Positions 43,037-53,261 of a DNA stretch of 64,000 nt are shown piece by piece. The stretch comes from Candidatus Scalindua sediminis (GTDB taxonomy: Bacteria > Planctomycetota > Brocadiia > Brocadiales > Scalinduaceae). Made by a program: the position numbers and the translations under genes. Within the stretch, counting starts at the first letter, position 1. Each line of letters opens with the position of its first letter. The notes beneath the pieces were generated by a model. It was not told the DNA's origin. It did not search any database and saw only the letters and a list, made by a program, of their open reading frames with translations. Where the stretch lies: NCBI GenBank assembly GCA_008636105.1, contig VSDH01000009.1:1-64000 (forward strand). Direction: 5' to 3'.

Positions 43037-43786
43037 ATGCCGAAAAGTGAGATAAAAACGGAAAAAGATGCAAAGTCGAAAGATGATATAATGTTAAAGC
43101 TTGAGGGTCTGCATCTTTATTATGGGGAGAGTCATGTAGTTCATGGTATTGATTTAGACCTTCCTGCGGGAAACACTACTGTTATATTGGGACGAAATGG
43201 TGTGGGAAAGACAACGCTGTGTAGAGGAATTATGGGGGTACTTCACAACAAGCACGGGAAAGTTTCTTTTGAAGGTGAAGATATTTCTAGGTTGGCACCT
43301 TTTAAACGAGCCAGACTAGGTTTTGGATATTGTCCTCAAGGACGTGATATATTTGCTAATCTTACTGTATACGAAAATCTTTTGGTGGCATTAGAAGCAA
43401 GGAGAGACGGCCTTTTGAAGGTACCAGAGGTAGTTTATGAATTATTTCCCATATTGAAAGATTTTAGACAAAGAAAGGGAGGTGACTTAAGCGGAGGGCA
43501 ACAACAGATGTTGGCTTTAGGACGGGCAATGGTAGTGGATCCAAAGCTCTTAATCCTGGATGAACCCACTGAAGGGATTCAGCCTTCGATTATTATGGAG
43601 ATCGAAGATGTGATTCATCGCATCAAAGAAGAGTTTGGAGTGGCTCTTATATTGGTGGAACAATACTTAGAGTTTGCATGGGATATTGGCGATGAATTTT
43701 GCATTATTGCCAAAGGTCAAGTCATAGAAAGAGGGAATCCTAAAGACGTTGATATGGAAACCATTAAAGAACATTTAACAGTATAA
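43037..43786 (+). CDS. urtE: Urea ABC transporter ATPase UrtE
   Basis: This 249-residue ATPase has Walker A GRNGVGKTT, the family start LEGLHLYYGESHVVHGIDLD, FGYCPQGRDIFANLTVYENL, signature LSGGQQQMLALG, Walker B LLILDEPTEGIQPSI, and the C-terminal EQYLEFAWD and KGQVIERG. It is the second ATPase of the transporter. The Amt gene follows after 72 bases. Confidence 0.96.
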   Translation: MPKSEIKTEKDAKSKDDIMLKLEGLHLYYGESHVVHGIDLDLPAGNTTVILGRNGVGKTTLCRGIMGVLHNKHGKVSFEGEDISRLAPFKRARLGFGYCPQGRDIFANLTVYENLLVALEARRDGLLKVPEVVYELFPILKDFRQRKGGDLSGGQQQMLALGRAMVVDPKLLILDEPTEGIQPSIIMEIEDVIHRIKEEFGVALILVEQYLEFAWDIGDEFCIIAKGQVIERGNPKDVDMETIKEHLTV

Positions 43787-43858
43787 TTTAATGAATAAAG
43801 GAAGGTCTCTATCTTTGCTATTTACTGACGTGAAGGTTTAAGGAGATCATATAAAAGT

Positions 43859-45598
43859 ATGGATACACAAATTGTTGCGGATACCTTATGGACTCTCATT
43901 GCCGCAATACTCATTTTATTGATGGGGTTGGGTTTTGCTTGTGTAGAAAGTGGTTTTACTCGTGCCAAGAATAGTGTAAATATTCTTTCAAAGAACTTTA
44001 TAGTTATTGCTACGGCAACAATTGCATTTTGGTTTTTCGGCTTTGGACTTATGTTTGGTGATGGTAATCCCCTTTTTGGATTAAAAGGAATTATGTTTAT
44101 GAGTGGAGATGATAATAGCCCTTTGGCTGGTGATAACTATAAGGGAGTATATTCGGCGCTTAGTTGGGTTGGTATTCCTTTAGCTGGAAAATTTTCCTTT
44201 CAGATGCTTTTTGCAATGGTTGCCGCTACTATTATCTCAGGTGCCGTTGCAGAGCGTGTTAAATACAATGCATTTATAGTTTTTTCATTCTTAATGGTTG
44301 CATTCGTGTATTCCGTTTCCGGGCATTGGATTTGGGGTAACGGATGGTTATCTAGAATGGGAATGTTTGATTTTGCAGGATCGACAGTCGTTCACTCAGT
44401 TGGAGGATGGGCAGCATTATCGGGTATTTTGCTTTTAGGGCCCCGTTTTGGGAAATACAACCCTGATCGTTCCATTACAGCAATTCCTGGACACAACATG
44501 CCTTTAGCCTTAATTGGTGTATTTGCCTTGTGGATCGGTTGGTTTGGCTTTAATGCAGGAAGTGCAATGGCCGCTAATCCAGTATTAATAACCCATATAG
44601 CACTTACAACAAATATGGCAGCATGTACAGCCATTCTGGGGGCCACAATTGCTTCCTGGACTATCTTGAAAAAGCCTGGTTTCGGTATGACACTTAACGG
44701 TTGTTTAGGTGGGCTTGTTGCTATAACAGCTTCTTGTGCAGTTGTGAATGTTGCCAGTGCTGCCATTATAGGGTTTGTTGCAGGATGGTTAGTTGTGTTA
44801 TCTGTCATGTTTTTTGATCGAGTAAGGATAGATGATCCTGTAGGTGCTTTATCAGTACATCTGGTTAATGGCATTTTTGGCACTTTATGTGTCGGACTCT
44901 TTGCAGAGGGACAATATTTACCAGAACGTGTCGGAAATGGATTGTTCTTTGGAGGAGGAGGTTCTTTATTGGGCGCACAGTTTATGGGTGTGTGGACCGT
45001 TGCCTTATTTGCTTTTTCGTTATCAGGCATTTTCTGGCTAATGCTGAAATATACGATTGGAATTCGCGTAGATGTCAGTGAAGAGTTAGAAGGTCTTGAT
45101 ATCGGAGAGCACAACAATGTTGCATATCCGGAATTTGTAAAAAGGCTCACGGGTGATATTTTTGGTTCCATGGCAAAGACCATTGTTGGTGTTAGTGAAG
45201 TTCCACAAGAAGAGTCGCCTCAGCCTGTCAAGGTTTTTTCAAAAGGAAGTTCTGCAATACAAAAGATTGAAGCCATCATCCGCCCGGAAAGACTTCCTTT
45301 TGTGAGAGATGCTTTAGAGAAGATAGGGTGTCCTGGCATTACGGTGAGTCAGATAGATGGTCAGGGAATACAAAAAGGTATTACACACCAATGGCGAGGA
45401 GAAAAGTTCAAGGTAGACCTCCTGCCAAAGACGAAGATTGAAATCATTGCTGAAAAAGCGGATATTGACAAGATTGTGAATGCGATTCTTAAATCAGCTA
45501 AAACCGGTTCTTTTGGTGATGGTTTGATATCCGTCTGTGATACAAGTGGTATTATTAACATTAGAACTGGTGAGGAGGGTTCTGCTGAAATTGATTAA
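43859..45598 (+). CDS. Ammonium transporter fused to a PII signal domain
   Basis: Residues 1 to about 400 are a full Amt channel, with the twin histidines in VVHSVGGWAALSG and SVHLVNGIFGTL and GSAMAANPV in the pore. After a linker, residues 466-579 form a GlnB-like PII domain (IQKIEAIIRPERLPFVRDAL, KIEIIAEKADIDKI, INIRTGEEG). In the T-loop, QWRGEKF replaces LYRGAEY: the tyrosine that PII proteins uridylylate is Phe517. The domain therefore cannot be controlled that way, but may still block or sense through ATP, ADP or 2-oxoglutarate. It sits between urea import and urease, so it may recover or release ammonium. Confidence 0.95.
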   Translation: MDTQIVADTLWTLIAAILILLMGLGFACVESGFTRAKNSVNILSKNFIVIATATIAFWFFGFGLMFGDGNPLFGLKGIMFMSGDDNSPLAGDNYKGVYSALSWVGIPLAGKFSFQMLFAMVAATIISGAVAERVKYNAFIVFSFLMVAFVYSVSGHWIWGNGWLSRMGMFDFAGSTVVHSVGGWAALSGILLLGPRFGKYNPDRSITAIPGHNMPLALIGVFALWIGWFGFNAGSAMAANPVLITHIALTTNMAACTAILGATIASWTILKKPGFGMTLNGCLGGLVAITASCAVVNVASAAIIGFVAGWLVVLSVMFFDRVRIDDPVGALSVHLVNGIFGTLCVGLFAEGQYLPERVGNGLFFGGGGSLLGAQFMGVWTVALFAFSLSGIFWLMLKYTIGIRVDVSEELEGLDIGEHNNVAYPEFVKRLTGDIFGSMAKTIVGVSEVPQEESPQPVKVFSKGSSAIQKIEAIIRPERLPFVRDALEKIGCPGITVSQIDGQGIQKGITHQWRGEKFKVDLLPKTKIEIIAEKADIDKIVNAILKSAKTGSFGDGLISVCDTSGIINIRTGEEGSAEID

Positions 45599-45622
45599 CC
45601 GGAAATTATTCAAATCTGCCCG

Positions 45623-46816
45623 ATGAAAATATTTGTTATTCTGCAAATAGTGTTGTGCAATACATTTCTTTCCAGCTGGACTTTTTCTGACAATTTAAAG
45701 TCCTACTATCCTTTAATAAAAAAAAATACAGGTATGATTAGTTTTGATAATATATCTGAAGATACAAATATAACCAAAGTAAAGAATACAAAATCGTCTG
45801 TAAGGTACCAGCCTGACATCTTTTTTGAAGAACCGATCTACAATTTTGGTAAAGTATACAAAAATGAAGATGTTGAACATGTCTTTGTATTTAAAAACCG
45901 TGGAACAAAAGAACTAAACATAGAGAGGATAAAGGCTTCATGCGGTTGTATTGTATTAGAAACAACTACCCGGAATGTATCTCCAGGAATGACCGGAATT
46001 ATTGTTACAATCCTTAGAAGTGGTCCAGATACAGGTACTATAACCGAAAGTATAAGTGTATATTCAAATGATCCAGATAACCCCGTTTATGCTCTTAAGC
46101 TGTCAGGAGAGATAATAGAAGATATTAAAATAAATCCAAAGCAGGTAAGATTTGGATATGTTTCCAAGGGTGAAAAAGCACAGGCTGAAGTAGATATACA
46201 ACCACGTCCCGGATTTAATCTAGAAATAAAAGACGTGATATCATCTAACCCCGTCGTTATTATTAAGTACAAGAAAGATGAACGGGAGAATAAATATATT
46301 GTTGAAGCCACATTAAAAGAAGATACAATGGTTGGGGAATGGACAGGTAATATCTATATACTTACCAATAGCGAGAGACAAAGCCGGGTGATAGTTCCTT
46401 TTTCCGGAGAGGTACTGGGAGATGTTCGAATATACCCATCGCATTTATATTTTGGTGTTATCAAAAAAGGTAGTGAATGTGTTAAATCGGTATTTATTAC
46501 GTTACTAAAAGAAAAGATAGAAGTTGAAAAGGTTGAAGTTCAACCTGAATTTTTAGTTTCAGAAATCGTAACAGACCCTCGAAAGAATATTGTTGAAGAA
46601 AGGCACGAGATCCTATATTCAAACTTTTGGGAGGTCTCCACAGACTTTCCTCAAAAGAAAATTGTTGGGGGGGAAAAGGTACGTCTTAGAATTCTTACTA
46701 AAGTAAGAAAAGACGCACCTGCTGGAGAAATAAACGGTGTAATAAAGGTATATACAAATAGTGAAATACAACCGATTATTAATATTCCTGTATCTGTAAC
46801 GATAACCGATAAATAA
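45623..46816 (+). CDS. DUF1573-domain exported protein
   Basis: The 397-residue protein starts with a signal peptide (about 1-23) and then has immunoglobulin-like repeats. The first shows the DUF1573 pattern YNFGKVYKNEDVEHVFVFKN, KASCGCIVLET and ISVYSNDPDNPVYALKLSGE; two further, weaker repeats follow (EWTGNIYILTNSERQS; GVIKVYTNSEIQPIINIPVSV). Such proteins are common in planctomycetes and Bacteroidetes envelopes; the role is unknown. It lies between Amt-PII and ureA with short gaps, so it may share the urea transcript. Confidence 0.8.
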   Translation: MKIFVILQIVLCNTFLSSWTFSDNLKSYYPLIKKNTGMISFDNISEDTNITKVKNTKSSVRYQPDIFFEEPIYNFGKVYKNEDVEHVFVFKNRGTKELNIERIKASCGCIVLETTTRNVSPGMTGIIVTILRSGPDTGTITESISVYSNDPDNPVYALKLSGEIIEDIKINPKQVRFGYVSKGEKAQAEVDIQPRPGFNLEIKDVISSNPVVIIKYKKDERENKYIVEATLKEDTMVGEWTGNIYILTNSERQSRVIVPFSGEVLGDVRIYPSHLYFGVIKKGSECVKSVFITLLKEKIEVEKVEVQPEFLVSEIVTDPRKNIVEERHEILYSNFWEVSTDFPQKKIVGGEKVRLRILTKVRKDAPAGEINGVIKVYTNSEIQPIINIPVSVTITDK

Positions 46817-46907
46817 TTATTTTAACTTAACTTTTAGAGTCGGAATGTGATGAACATTTGTAGGACTAAAATGACTAAGGGCAATTAAGAAAGGAGATTG
46901 TTTTGTC

Positions 46908-47210
46908 ATGATGTTGACACCACGTGAGATTGATAAGATGCTTATTTATTCTGTAGCCGATTTAGCGAAAAAACGAATGTCACGTGGTTTAAAACTGAAT
47001 TATTCTGAGGCAATGGCCGTTATTACAGAGGCTATTCTTGAGGGAGCAAGGGATGGTAAAAGTGTTGCTGACTTAATGCAGTTCGGAAAGAAGATATTAA
47101 ACAGAGAAGATGTAATGCCACGCGTACCGGAGATGATACATTTGGTACAAGTAGAGTGTACATTTCCTGATGGAACGAAATTGGTTTCTTGTCATGATCC
47201 TATTGTGTAA
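46908..47210 (+). CDS. ureA: Urease gamma subunit UreA
   Basis: The 100-residue small subunit matches the family along its length: [40 protein letters not shown] and a C-terminal [14 protein letters not shown] with HDPI. It is part of the (UreABC)3 trimer. AAGGAG precedes the ATG by about a dozen bases; the second ATG is an alternative start. Confidence 0.97.
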   Translation: MMLTPREIDKMLIYSVADLAKKRMSRGLKLNYSEAMAVITEAILEGARDGKSVADLMQFGKKILNREDVMPRVPEMIHLVQVECTFPDGTKLVSCHDPIV

Positions 47211-47302
47211 GATAAATATTAATTATTTAGCATTTAAAAAGTGGCCTTAGGAATATTGAAAGTTGCCAAGCCAAGTAAATATTTTTCGATGTTGGAGGAA
47301 AT

Positions 47303-47674
47303 ATGAGTGGAACTGTTAAATATATTACTAGTAATAGTTCAATGGAAATTAATGCTGGACGGGTTACTGTCAAAATGTCTGTAAAGAATACAGGTGATCG
47401 TCCTATTCAGGTAGGGTCTCACTTCCATTTTTTTGAGACTAACAGGGCACTGGATTTTGATAGAAAAAAGTCGTTTGGGATGAGGCTAAATATACCTTCA
47501 GGATCTTCCATTCGCTTTGAACCGGGCGACGAGAAGATGGTCGAATTGGTTCAATTGGGAGGCAAAAGAGTCGTTATGGGGTTAAACAGTTTAGTAAATG
47601 GGAGCACCTCTGCAAAAGGAGCATTAGAAGCCGCATTGAAAAAAGCAAAGGAATTGGGTTTCAAGGGTGCTTGA
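47303..47674 (+). CDS. ureB: Urease beta subunit UreB
   Basis: The 123-residue small subunit shows [40 protein letters not shown] and [15 protein letters not shown]. UreB packs against the active-site subunit. A GGAGG site lies before the ATG. UreA, B and C are separate genes, as in most bacteria. Confidence 0.97.
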   Translation: MSGTVKYITSNSSMEINAGRVTVKMSVKNTGDRPIQVGSHFHFFETNRALDFDRKKSFGMRLNIPSGSSIRFEPGDEKMVELVQLGGKRVVMGLNSLVNGSTSAKGALEAALKKAKELGFKGA

Positions 47675-47711
47675 ATCTTTGATTCTATTATAATATTAAA
47701 AGGTGTTTCTT

Positions 47712-49427
47712 ATGGCAAATTTAACGAGAAAACAATATACGGATTTATACGGGCCCACGGTGGGTGATAAATTTAAGTTGGCTGACACTGAATTAGTGTG
47801 TGAAATCGAAAAAGATTATCGTGTGCCAGGTGATGAAGTAGTATTTGGTGGGGGTAAAACAATCCGAGAGGGAATGGGACAAAGTACTCAAACTAACAAA
47901 AGTGGGGCATTAGACCTTGTCATAACCAATGCAATTATTATAGATCCAATCCAAGGGGTTGTTGTAGGAGACATTGGAATCAAAGATGGAAAGATTACAG
48001 GTATAGGAAAGGCAGGTAATCCTGATATTATGGACGGTGTTCACTCAAATCTAATTATAGGTTCTGGAACAGAAGTAATTGCAGGTGAGCACCTTATCGC
48101 TACTGCAGGCGGAATAGATGGACATATCCATATGGTATGCCCGCAACAGGTATACGATGGTTTATCAAATGGAATAACAACATTTGTAGGGGGTGGAACA
48201 GGGCCTGCAGAAGGAACGAAGGCCACCACGTGTACGCCGGGTCCGTGGAATATTCAAAAGATGATTTTGGCTTGTGAGGGTTTGCCTGTTAATTGGGGTT
48301 TTAAAGGTAAGGGCAACTGTGCTCTACCAGAACCATTAATAGAACAATTGGAAGCAGGTGCCTGTGGACTAAAAGATCACGAAGACTGGGGCACAACACC
48401 AGCGGTATTAGACCAAAGTTTATCAGTGGCTGATAAATATGATATTCAGGTATCAATTCATACTGACACCTTAAATGAGGCAGGATTTGTGGATGATTCA
48501 ATCAAGGCTATCGATGGTAGAACTGTTCACACCTATCATACCGAAGGGGCAGGTGGAGGGCACGCCCCAGATATTATGCGTATAGCTGGAGAAAAGAATG
48601 TATTACCATCATCAACAAATCCCACAAGACCTTATACAATAAACACACTGGATGAACACCTCGATATGTTAATGGTTTGTCACCATCTTAACCCCTCAAT
48701 CCCAGAGGATGTGTCCTTTGCAGAGAGCCGTATTCGTGCGGAGACTATAGCGGCAGAAGATGTACTTCATGACCTTGGGATATTGAGTATGTATAGCTCA
48801 GATTCACAGGCAATGGGGAGGGTCGGTGAAAATTTTATTAAGGCTATTCAAACTGCCGATAAGATGAAAAAACAGAGGGGGAAATTGAAAGAGGATGCAC
48901 CGGGAAATGACAACTTCAGGGTCCTTCGCTATATTGCTAAATGTACCCTGAATTATGCCATTTCGGATGGCTTTGCCCATGTGTTAGGTTCAATAGAACC
49001 AGGAAAGATTGCAGATATTGTTCTTTGGCCTATTGCCTTCTTTGGAGCAAAGCCGAAGATGGTCATTAAGGGCGGATTCGTGAATTGGGCCTTAATGGGG
49101 GATTCTAATGCCTCTATCCCCACACCGGAACCTGTTATTTACCGTCCTATGTTTGGCTCGTTCGGAGGAGCAATGCCGAAGACAAAGGTAACATTATTGT
49201 CAAAGGTGGCTGTTGAATTGGGTGTTCCTGAAAAAATTGGTATGCAAGGTGGATACGTTGCTGTTGGGAATTGTAGGGGATTGACAAAATCCCATATGGT
49301 AAGAAATGATGTAGCTCCAAAAATAGAGATTGATCCTGAAACATATCAGGTAAAGATTGATGGAAATATTGCTACTTGCGAGCCGGCAAAGGAATTAGCA
49401 CTGACACAGCTTTATTTTATTGTGTAA
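47712..49427 (+). CDS. ureC: Urease alpha (catalytic) subunit UreC
   Basis: Urease hydrolyses urea to ammonia and carbamate in a dinickel site. The frame reaches a GTG at 47703, but ATG 47712 (AAAGGTG seven bases before) gives MANLTRKQ and 571 residues. The motifs are intact: [11 protein letters not shown] (metal histidines), GLKDHEDWG with the lysine (about 221) that is carbamylated, [23 protein letters not shown] and SDSQAMGR. The residue after the carbamylated Lys is Asp where many enzymes have Ile; the metal ligands are unaffected. Confidence 0.98.
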   Translation: MANLTRKQYTDLYGPTVGDKFKLADTELVCEIEKDYRVPGDEVVFGGGKTIREGMGQSTQTNKSGALDLVITNAIIIDPIQGVVVGDIGIKDGKITGIGKAGNPDIMDGVHSNLIIGSGTEVIAGEHLIATAGGIDGHIHMVCPQQVYDGLSNGITTFVGGGTGPAEGTKATTCTPGPWNIQKMILACEGLPVNWGFKGKGNCALPEPLIEQLEAGACGLKDHEDWGTTPAVLDQSLSVADKYDIQVSIHTDTLNEAGFVDDSIKAIDGRTVHTYHTEGAGGGHAPDIMRIAGEKNVLPSSTNPTRPYTINTLDEHLDMLMVCHHLNPSIPEDVSFAESRIRAETIAAEDVLHDLGILSMYSSDSQAMGRVGENFIKAIQTADKMKKQRGKLKEDAPGNDNFRVLRYIAKCTLNYAISDGFAHVLGSIEPGKIADIVLWPIAFFGAKPKMVIKGGFVNWALMGDSNASIPTPEPVIYRPMFGSFGGAMPKTKVTLLSKVAVELGVPEKIGMQGGYVAVGNCRGLTKSHMVRNDVAPKIEIDPETYQVKIDGNIATCEPAKELALTQLYFIV

Positions 49428-49437
49428 AGGAGATTTC

Positions 49438-49770
49438 TTGAATATTAGACATGTAGTGGAGGCGTCAAACGTTGATGATAAAGGTTATGTGTTAGACCCC
49501 TCCGAGGTAAAGCACGGTGTTGTCAGAGCGGGAAAGATATGGGATTTAGCTGGTTTTATTGATCCCAGAACTCATCTAAACCTTGATTTTGTGGATCATC
49601 GGGTAACTAAATGTATTATTGCAGGTAGGTTTATTAAATATGCTCCTGTAAAAATAAAGCAGGATGGATTTGTTTTTGCGCACGTTAAAAACGAAAGTTA
49701 CGAACACCTTGGATTTGTAGACATTGATGAACGAAGGATTGAATGGATGAAAAGGTGCCAAATAAAATAA
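49438..49770 (+). CDS. Unknown protein in the urease operon
   Basis: The likely start is TTG 49438, with AAAGGAGA five bases before; an upstream TTG at 49420 would read through ureC's stop region. The 110-residue protein reads as mostly beta strands, with VEASNVDDKGYVLDPSEVKH, GFIDPRTHLNLDFVDHR and HVKNESYEHLGFVDIDERRI. It has no signal peptide or metal motif apart from scattered His. It lies where an accessory gene would be (between ureC and ureE), so a role in urease assembly or regulation is plausible. I do not recognise the family. Confidence 0.75.
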   Translation: MNIRHVVEASNVDDKGYVLDPSEVKHGVVRAGKIWDLAGFIDPRTHLNLDFVDHRVTKCIIAGRFIKYAPVKIKQDGFVFAHVKNESYEHLGFVDIDERRIEWMKRCQIK

Positions 49771-49883
49771 GTTATTACAAGAGTAATAATACAATATAAT
49801 TAATATTGCGCGGAGTTTTAGATAAACATTAAACTTCAAACTATCTCTGACTTTATCAATGTCTCTTTTCTAAACCTTAGCAG

Positions 49884-50212
49884 CGTTCCACGGACTTGCC
49901 CGTGGGTCTTTCAAAGACTACTTATTTTTCAAGTTACAACATCTGCCTCATCGGGTATGCCGGAAGCACGAAATGTTCAGCGCAAACTTTGGATCAAACG
50001 ATATTGAACTGGGCAGTCTTTCCGAGGCAGTTATGCAATTCAGCAATTCCTCAAAATAATTTCCCTGCATGGCTAATAAACATCAATGACAAAGCCATTT
50101 GCTTTTTGCTAAAGCAAGAGTTAGAATTACTAAGAAACTTATTCCTGAACAAGAACATGTTTAAAAGATTTTTTTGCCTTAAAATTTCTCAAATCCTTAG
50201 AGGAAAATAACC
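49884..50212 (+). other. Gap before ureE with two hairpins
   Basis: CCACGG-ACTTG-CCCGTGG (about 49888-49905) and GTCTTT-C-AAAGAC (about 49907-49919) form adjacent stem-loops, after which no coding signal is convincing. A TTG-started 104-codon frame (49896-50210) lacks a ribosome site and runs into the hairpin. It may be a regulatory leader or an insertion-sequence remnant. Confidence 0.35.
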
Positions 50213-50767
50213 ATGTTGATTATTAATGAAATTTTGGGAAATATTAATACCGACGGGAAGTGGGAAAAACTGTATAACATAATGAACCGTGATAATCATG
50301 TGCATACGATAATGATTACACGTCTAGAATCAGAAAGATGTCGTTTATTTAAGAGGCTACCTGAACTTAACGAAGAGATGGGCATTAACCTCAAAAGAGG
50401 TATGGTATTGTGCGATGGAGATGTTCTATATTATAAAAGAGGGGAAAAGATGTTTGTTGCAAAGATTGAGGCAGAGGAGATGATGGTACTTCATTTTGTA
50501 GAAAAATTTCATGAAGACAAAATGCTTGAGTTGGCCGTTAAATTGGGTCATGCGATTGGTAATCAGCACTGGCAAATGAAGGTTGTTGGAGGAAAGATAT
50601 ATGTTCCGATAATGATCGACAAAAAAGTAATGGAATCAGTCATTAAAACGCATAATATTCCAGGTGTTAAATATTATTTTGAGGAAGAGGTGGGGGAACA
50701 GATATTTAGTGGGAAATGCAGACTCTTACAAAACACATCACACGACCACCATCAGCACAAACATTAA
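50213..50767 (+). CDS. ureE: Urease nickel chaperone UreE
   Basis: The 184-residue protein shows the UreE pattern: LNLKRGMVLCDGDVL-like N-domain, LAVKLGHAIGNQHW with metal-binding His, and a His-rich tail (SHDHHQHKH) that stores nickel. UreE delivers nickel to UreG/UreDF for urease. It overlaps the open frame of ureF and is followed by it within 20 bases. Confidence 0.95.
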   Translation: MLIINEILGNINTDGKWEKLYNIMNRDNHVHTIMITRLESERCRLFKRLPELNEEMGINLKRGMVLCDGDVLYYKRGEKMFVAKIEAEEMMVLHFVEKFHEDKMLELAVKLGHAIGNQHWQMKVVGGKIYVPIMIDKKVMESVIKTHNIPGVKYYFEEEVGEQIFSGKCRLLQNTSHDHHQHKH

Positions 50768-50784
50768 GGAAAGGATACTTAATA

Positions 50785-51525
50785 GTGAGTATTGACGGCA
50801 AAGAAACACCATTAACATATGATGTACAAGAAACCCATTTAAAATCATTTGTGAAGGCACTTCAGATATCTGATTCTTTCTTCCCAGTTGGTATGTATAA
50901 TTTTTCTCATGGCTTGGAGTCGTTTGTTCAGGCAAATATAGTAAAAGATGTAGATGATGTTGTCTTTTTGCTTAATGATATTCTTTCCCATCAGATTGCT
51001 CCTGCCGATTGTGTTGCACTGGCCAATGCTTATAGGGCGACTGAACAGTCTGATTTAAATAAGCTTTTACTCGTGGATGAAATGCTTTATACAATGAAAC
51101 TGTCAACAGAAAACAGGGAAGGTTCTGTAAAGACAGGCAAGTGTATGCTATCCAATCTCCTTTTAATGATTCCTGGCAGCTTAATACTCCGTGATTTTAA
51201 CGAAACAATCTCTACGGGAGCCAGCCCAGGAAACTACTCTGTAATACTGGGCTTAGGTGGATATTTATTGGGGATATCGTGCTCCGAAACAATGATGATT
51301 GAATTGTATTCCTTTAGCGTTAGCTTTGTTGGGGCAGCAATGAGGCTCGTTAAAATGGATCACTATACAGCAATCAACATAATCAATGAATTGCACCCTT
51401 TATTAGTGGATATTATAAAAAATAATATACACAAGGTCCCGGACGAGATGTATTCCTGTGCACCTTTGGTAGATATTATGTCAATAAAACATGAACGAGC
51501 AACTACTCGAATGTTTTTGAGTTAA
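50785..51525 (+). CDS. ureF: Urease accessory protein UreF
   Basis: The frame reaches ATG 50716 inside ureE, but GTG 50785 gives a family-like start (SIDGKETPLTYDVQE) after a weak AAAGGA. The 246-residue helical protein has SDSFFPVGMYNFSHGLES (the canonical FPxGxFxxSxGLE) and a hydrophobic C-terminal half. UreF joins UreD and UreG to gate nickel and CO2 entry into the apo-urease. Confidence 0.92.
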   Translation: MSIDGKETPLTYDVQETHLKSFVKALQISDSFFPVGMYNFSHGLESFVQANIVKDVDDVVFLLNDILSHQIAPADCVALANAYRATEQSDLNKLLLVDEMLYTMKLSTENREGSVKTGKCMLSNLLLMIPGSLILRDFNETISTGASPGNYSVILGLGGYLLGISCSETMMIELYSFSVSFVGAAMRLVKMDHYTAINIINELHPLLVDIIKNNIHKVPDEMYSCAPLVDIMSIKHERATTRMFLS

Positions 51526-51645
51526 TCCACAGTGTCTTTAAAACACCAGGTGTATATAATAATTTGTCTTATCTCACAAAATTCTATTTTCAAATTAAGA
51601 GACTTCAGCCTGATGAATTAAAGTTACATTTCTATAGGAGGAGTG

Positions 51646-52269
51646 TTGATAGAAGGCAAGATTCCACGGGTAGGAGTGGGTGGTCCTGTAGGTTCTGGTA
51701 AAACTGCACTTATAGAGGCGGTAGTACCTGTATTGGTGGAAAATGGATATAAGCCGCTTATCCTAACCAATGACATTGTCACAAAGGAGGATGCAGAACA
51801 CGTAAAAAAGACGCTGCAGGGAATTATTCCTGCTGAACGTGTTTTTGGTGTTGAGACAGGAGGGTGTCCTCATACGGCAGTACGGGAAGACCCCAGCATG
51901 AATCTAGTAGCGATAGCGGAAATGGAACGAAAATTTCCAGATTCTCATATACTTTTTGTTGAAACTGGAGGGGATAATCTGACACTAACATTTAGTTCTG
52001 CATTAGTAGATTATTACATTTATGTGATTGATGTAGCTGCTGGTGAGAAGATTCCTCGCAAAAACGGTCCTGCTATTACTCAATCCGATCTGTTGATTAT
52101 TAATAAGATTGATCTGGCTCCATTTGTAAATGCAGATTTAAAAATAATGGAGCGTGATTCAAAGATGATGAGAAAAGACAAACCTTTTATCTTTACTAAT
52201 TGTCATACCAAAGAAGGAATAGACGCTGTTTATCAATTAATTAAAAAAGAGGTACTTTTTGAGGGCTAA
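51646..52269 (+). CDS. ureG: Urease GTPase UreG
   Basis: The frame also has a GTG at 51643, but it abuts the AGGAGG site; TTG 51646, four bases after it, is the more likely start. The protein has P-loop GGPVGSGKTAL, TNDIVTKEDAEHV, the metal Cys-Pro-His site GGCPHTAVREDPS and switch GGDNLTLTFS. UreG couples GTP hydrolysis to nickel insertion. The family's length (about 205) is matched. Confidence 0.96.
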   Translation: MIEGKIPRVGVGGPVGSGKTALIEAVVPVLVENGYKPLILTNDIVTKEDAEHVKKTLQGIIPAERVFGVETGGCPHTAVREDPSMNLVAIAEMERKFPDSHILFVETGGDNLTLTFSSALVDYYIYVIDVAAGEKIPRKNGPAITQSDLLIINKIDLAPFVNADLKIMERDSKMMRKDKPFIFTNCHTKEGIDAVYQLIKKEVLFEG

Positions 52270-52281
52270 TATCCGTATAAA

Positions 52282-53220
52282 ATGCTAAAATATCCCGTTG
52301 TTGATACACACGATTATTATACTCCTGTAAAAATTCCATCAGAAATTAGCCCATATGGCTTAGAAATTCCACCACTCAATGTTGGGCAGGCAGGCAAGGT
52401 TGGATTGCTGGTTTTAGTCTTAGAAAATAAAGAAGGAAAGACGACACTTGTAGAAAATTATCATAAAGTTCCATTACAGGTCCAAAAAGCTCTTTATATT
52501 GATGAGAATATGCCCCATATGCCTTATATCTATATTATGAGCCCAGGTGGTGGAATACTACAAGGAGATAGAATAAGAATAGACATACATGGACATGAAA
52601 ACACCGCGTTTCATATTACGACCCAAGCCGCAACAAAGATTTACCGCATGGAAAAGAACTATGCTACACAGATGCTTAATATAACACTGGACAAGGGGGC
52701 TTATGCAGAATTACTACCCGATATAATTATCCCCTACCGAAATTCTCGTTTTTACCAGGAAGTTAATTTGAAAATTCACGAAGATGCAACTTGCCTTTAT
52801 AGTGAGATACTGATGCCTGGGCGTATAGCTAGTGGAGAATCATTTCTATATGAAATATTTTATTCGCGTTTTCAGGCGACCAATTTATCAGGGAATTTTA
52901 GATGTATAGATCATATGGTTTTTTCACCGAAGCAAAGCAACCCTAAGTCACTTGGTATAATGGGTAATTGGGAAGTTGTGGCAAATCTTTATTTGTTAAC
53001 TAAGAAAATCGAAAGTAGAAAATTGAATGATGAAATAGAAAATACGATTCAAAATACTGATAATGTGTGCTTTGCTTCTTGTGCGCTTCCTCGTTTGGAT
53101 GGTATTATTATACGCATACTAGGCAAAAAATCGAACGATGTGGTCACTGTTTGTAGACAGATATGGAATATTATTCGAATAAAATTACATGGAAAGCCTG
53201 CTCCAGACTTAAGAAAATAA
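52282..53220 (+). CDS. ureD: Urease accessory protein UreD
   Basis: The 312-residue protein has the family's GGILQGDRIRID, THITTQAATKIYRME (THITTQAATKVYR is canonical), LPDIIIPYRNSRFYQE and LMPGRIASGESF. UreD is the scaffold that holds UreF and UreG against urease. It follows ureG by 12 bases, so the accessory genes form one run ending here, with the chaperonin gene 41 bases further. Confidence 0.94.
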   Translation: MLKYPVVDTHDYYTPVKIPSEISPYGLEIPPLNVGQAGKVGLLVLVLENKEGKTTLVENYHKVPLQVQKALYIDENMPHMPYIYIMSPGGGILQGDRIRIDIHGHENTAFHITTQAATKIYRMEKNYATQMLNITLDKGAYAELLPDIIIPYRNSRFYQEVNLKIHEDATCLYSEILMPGRIASGESFLYEIFYSRFQATNLSGNFRCIDHMVFSPKQSNPKSLGIMGNWEVVANLYLLTKKIESRKLNDEIENTIQNTDNVCFASCALPRLDGIIIRILGKKSNDVVTVCRQIWNIIRIKLHGKPAPDLRK

Positions 53221-53261
53221 AAAATGATGTTATAAATTAAGTTTTATATAAGGAAATATCA

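Noticed and set aside
44392-45183. 263-codon antisense frame in the Amt gene
   Set aside because: It is opposite a clear gene, has no motif, and its composition is that of an antisense shadow.
49896-50210. 104-codon frame before ureE
   Set aside because: It begins at TTG inside a hairpin without a ribosome site and has unlikely composition.
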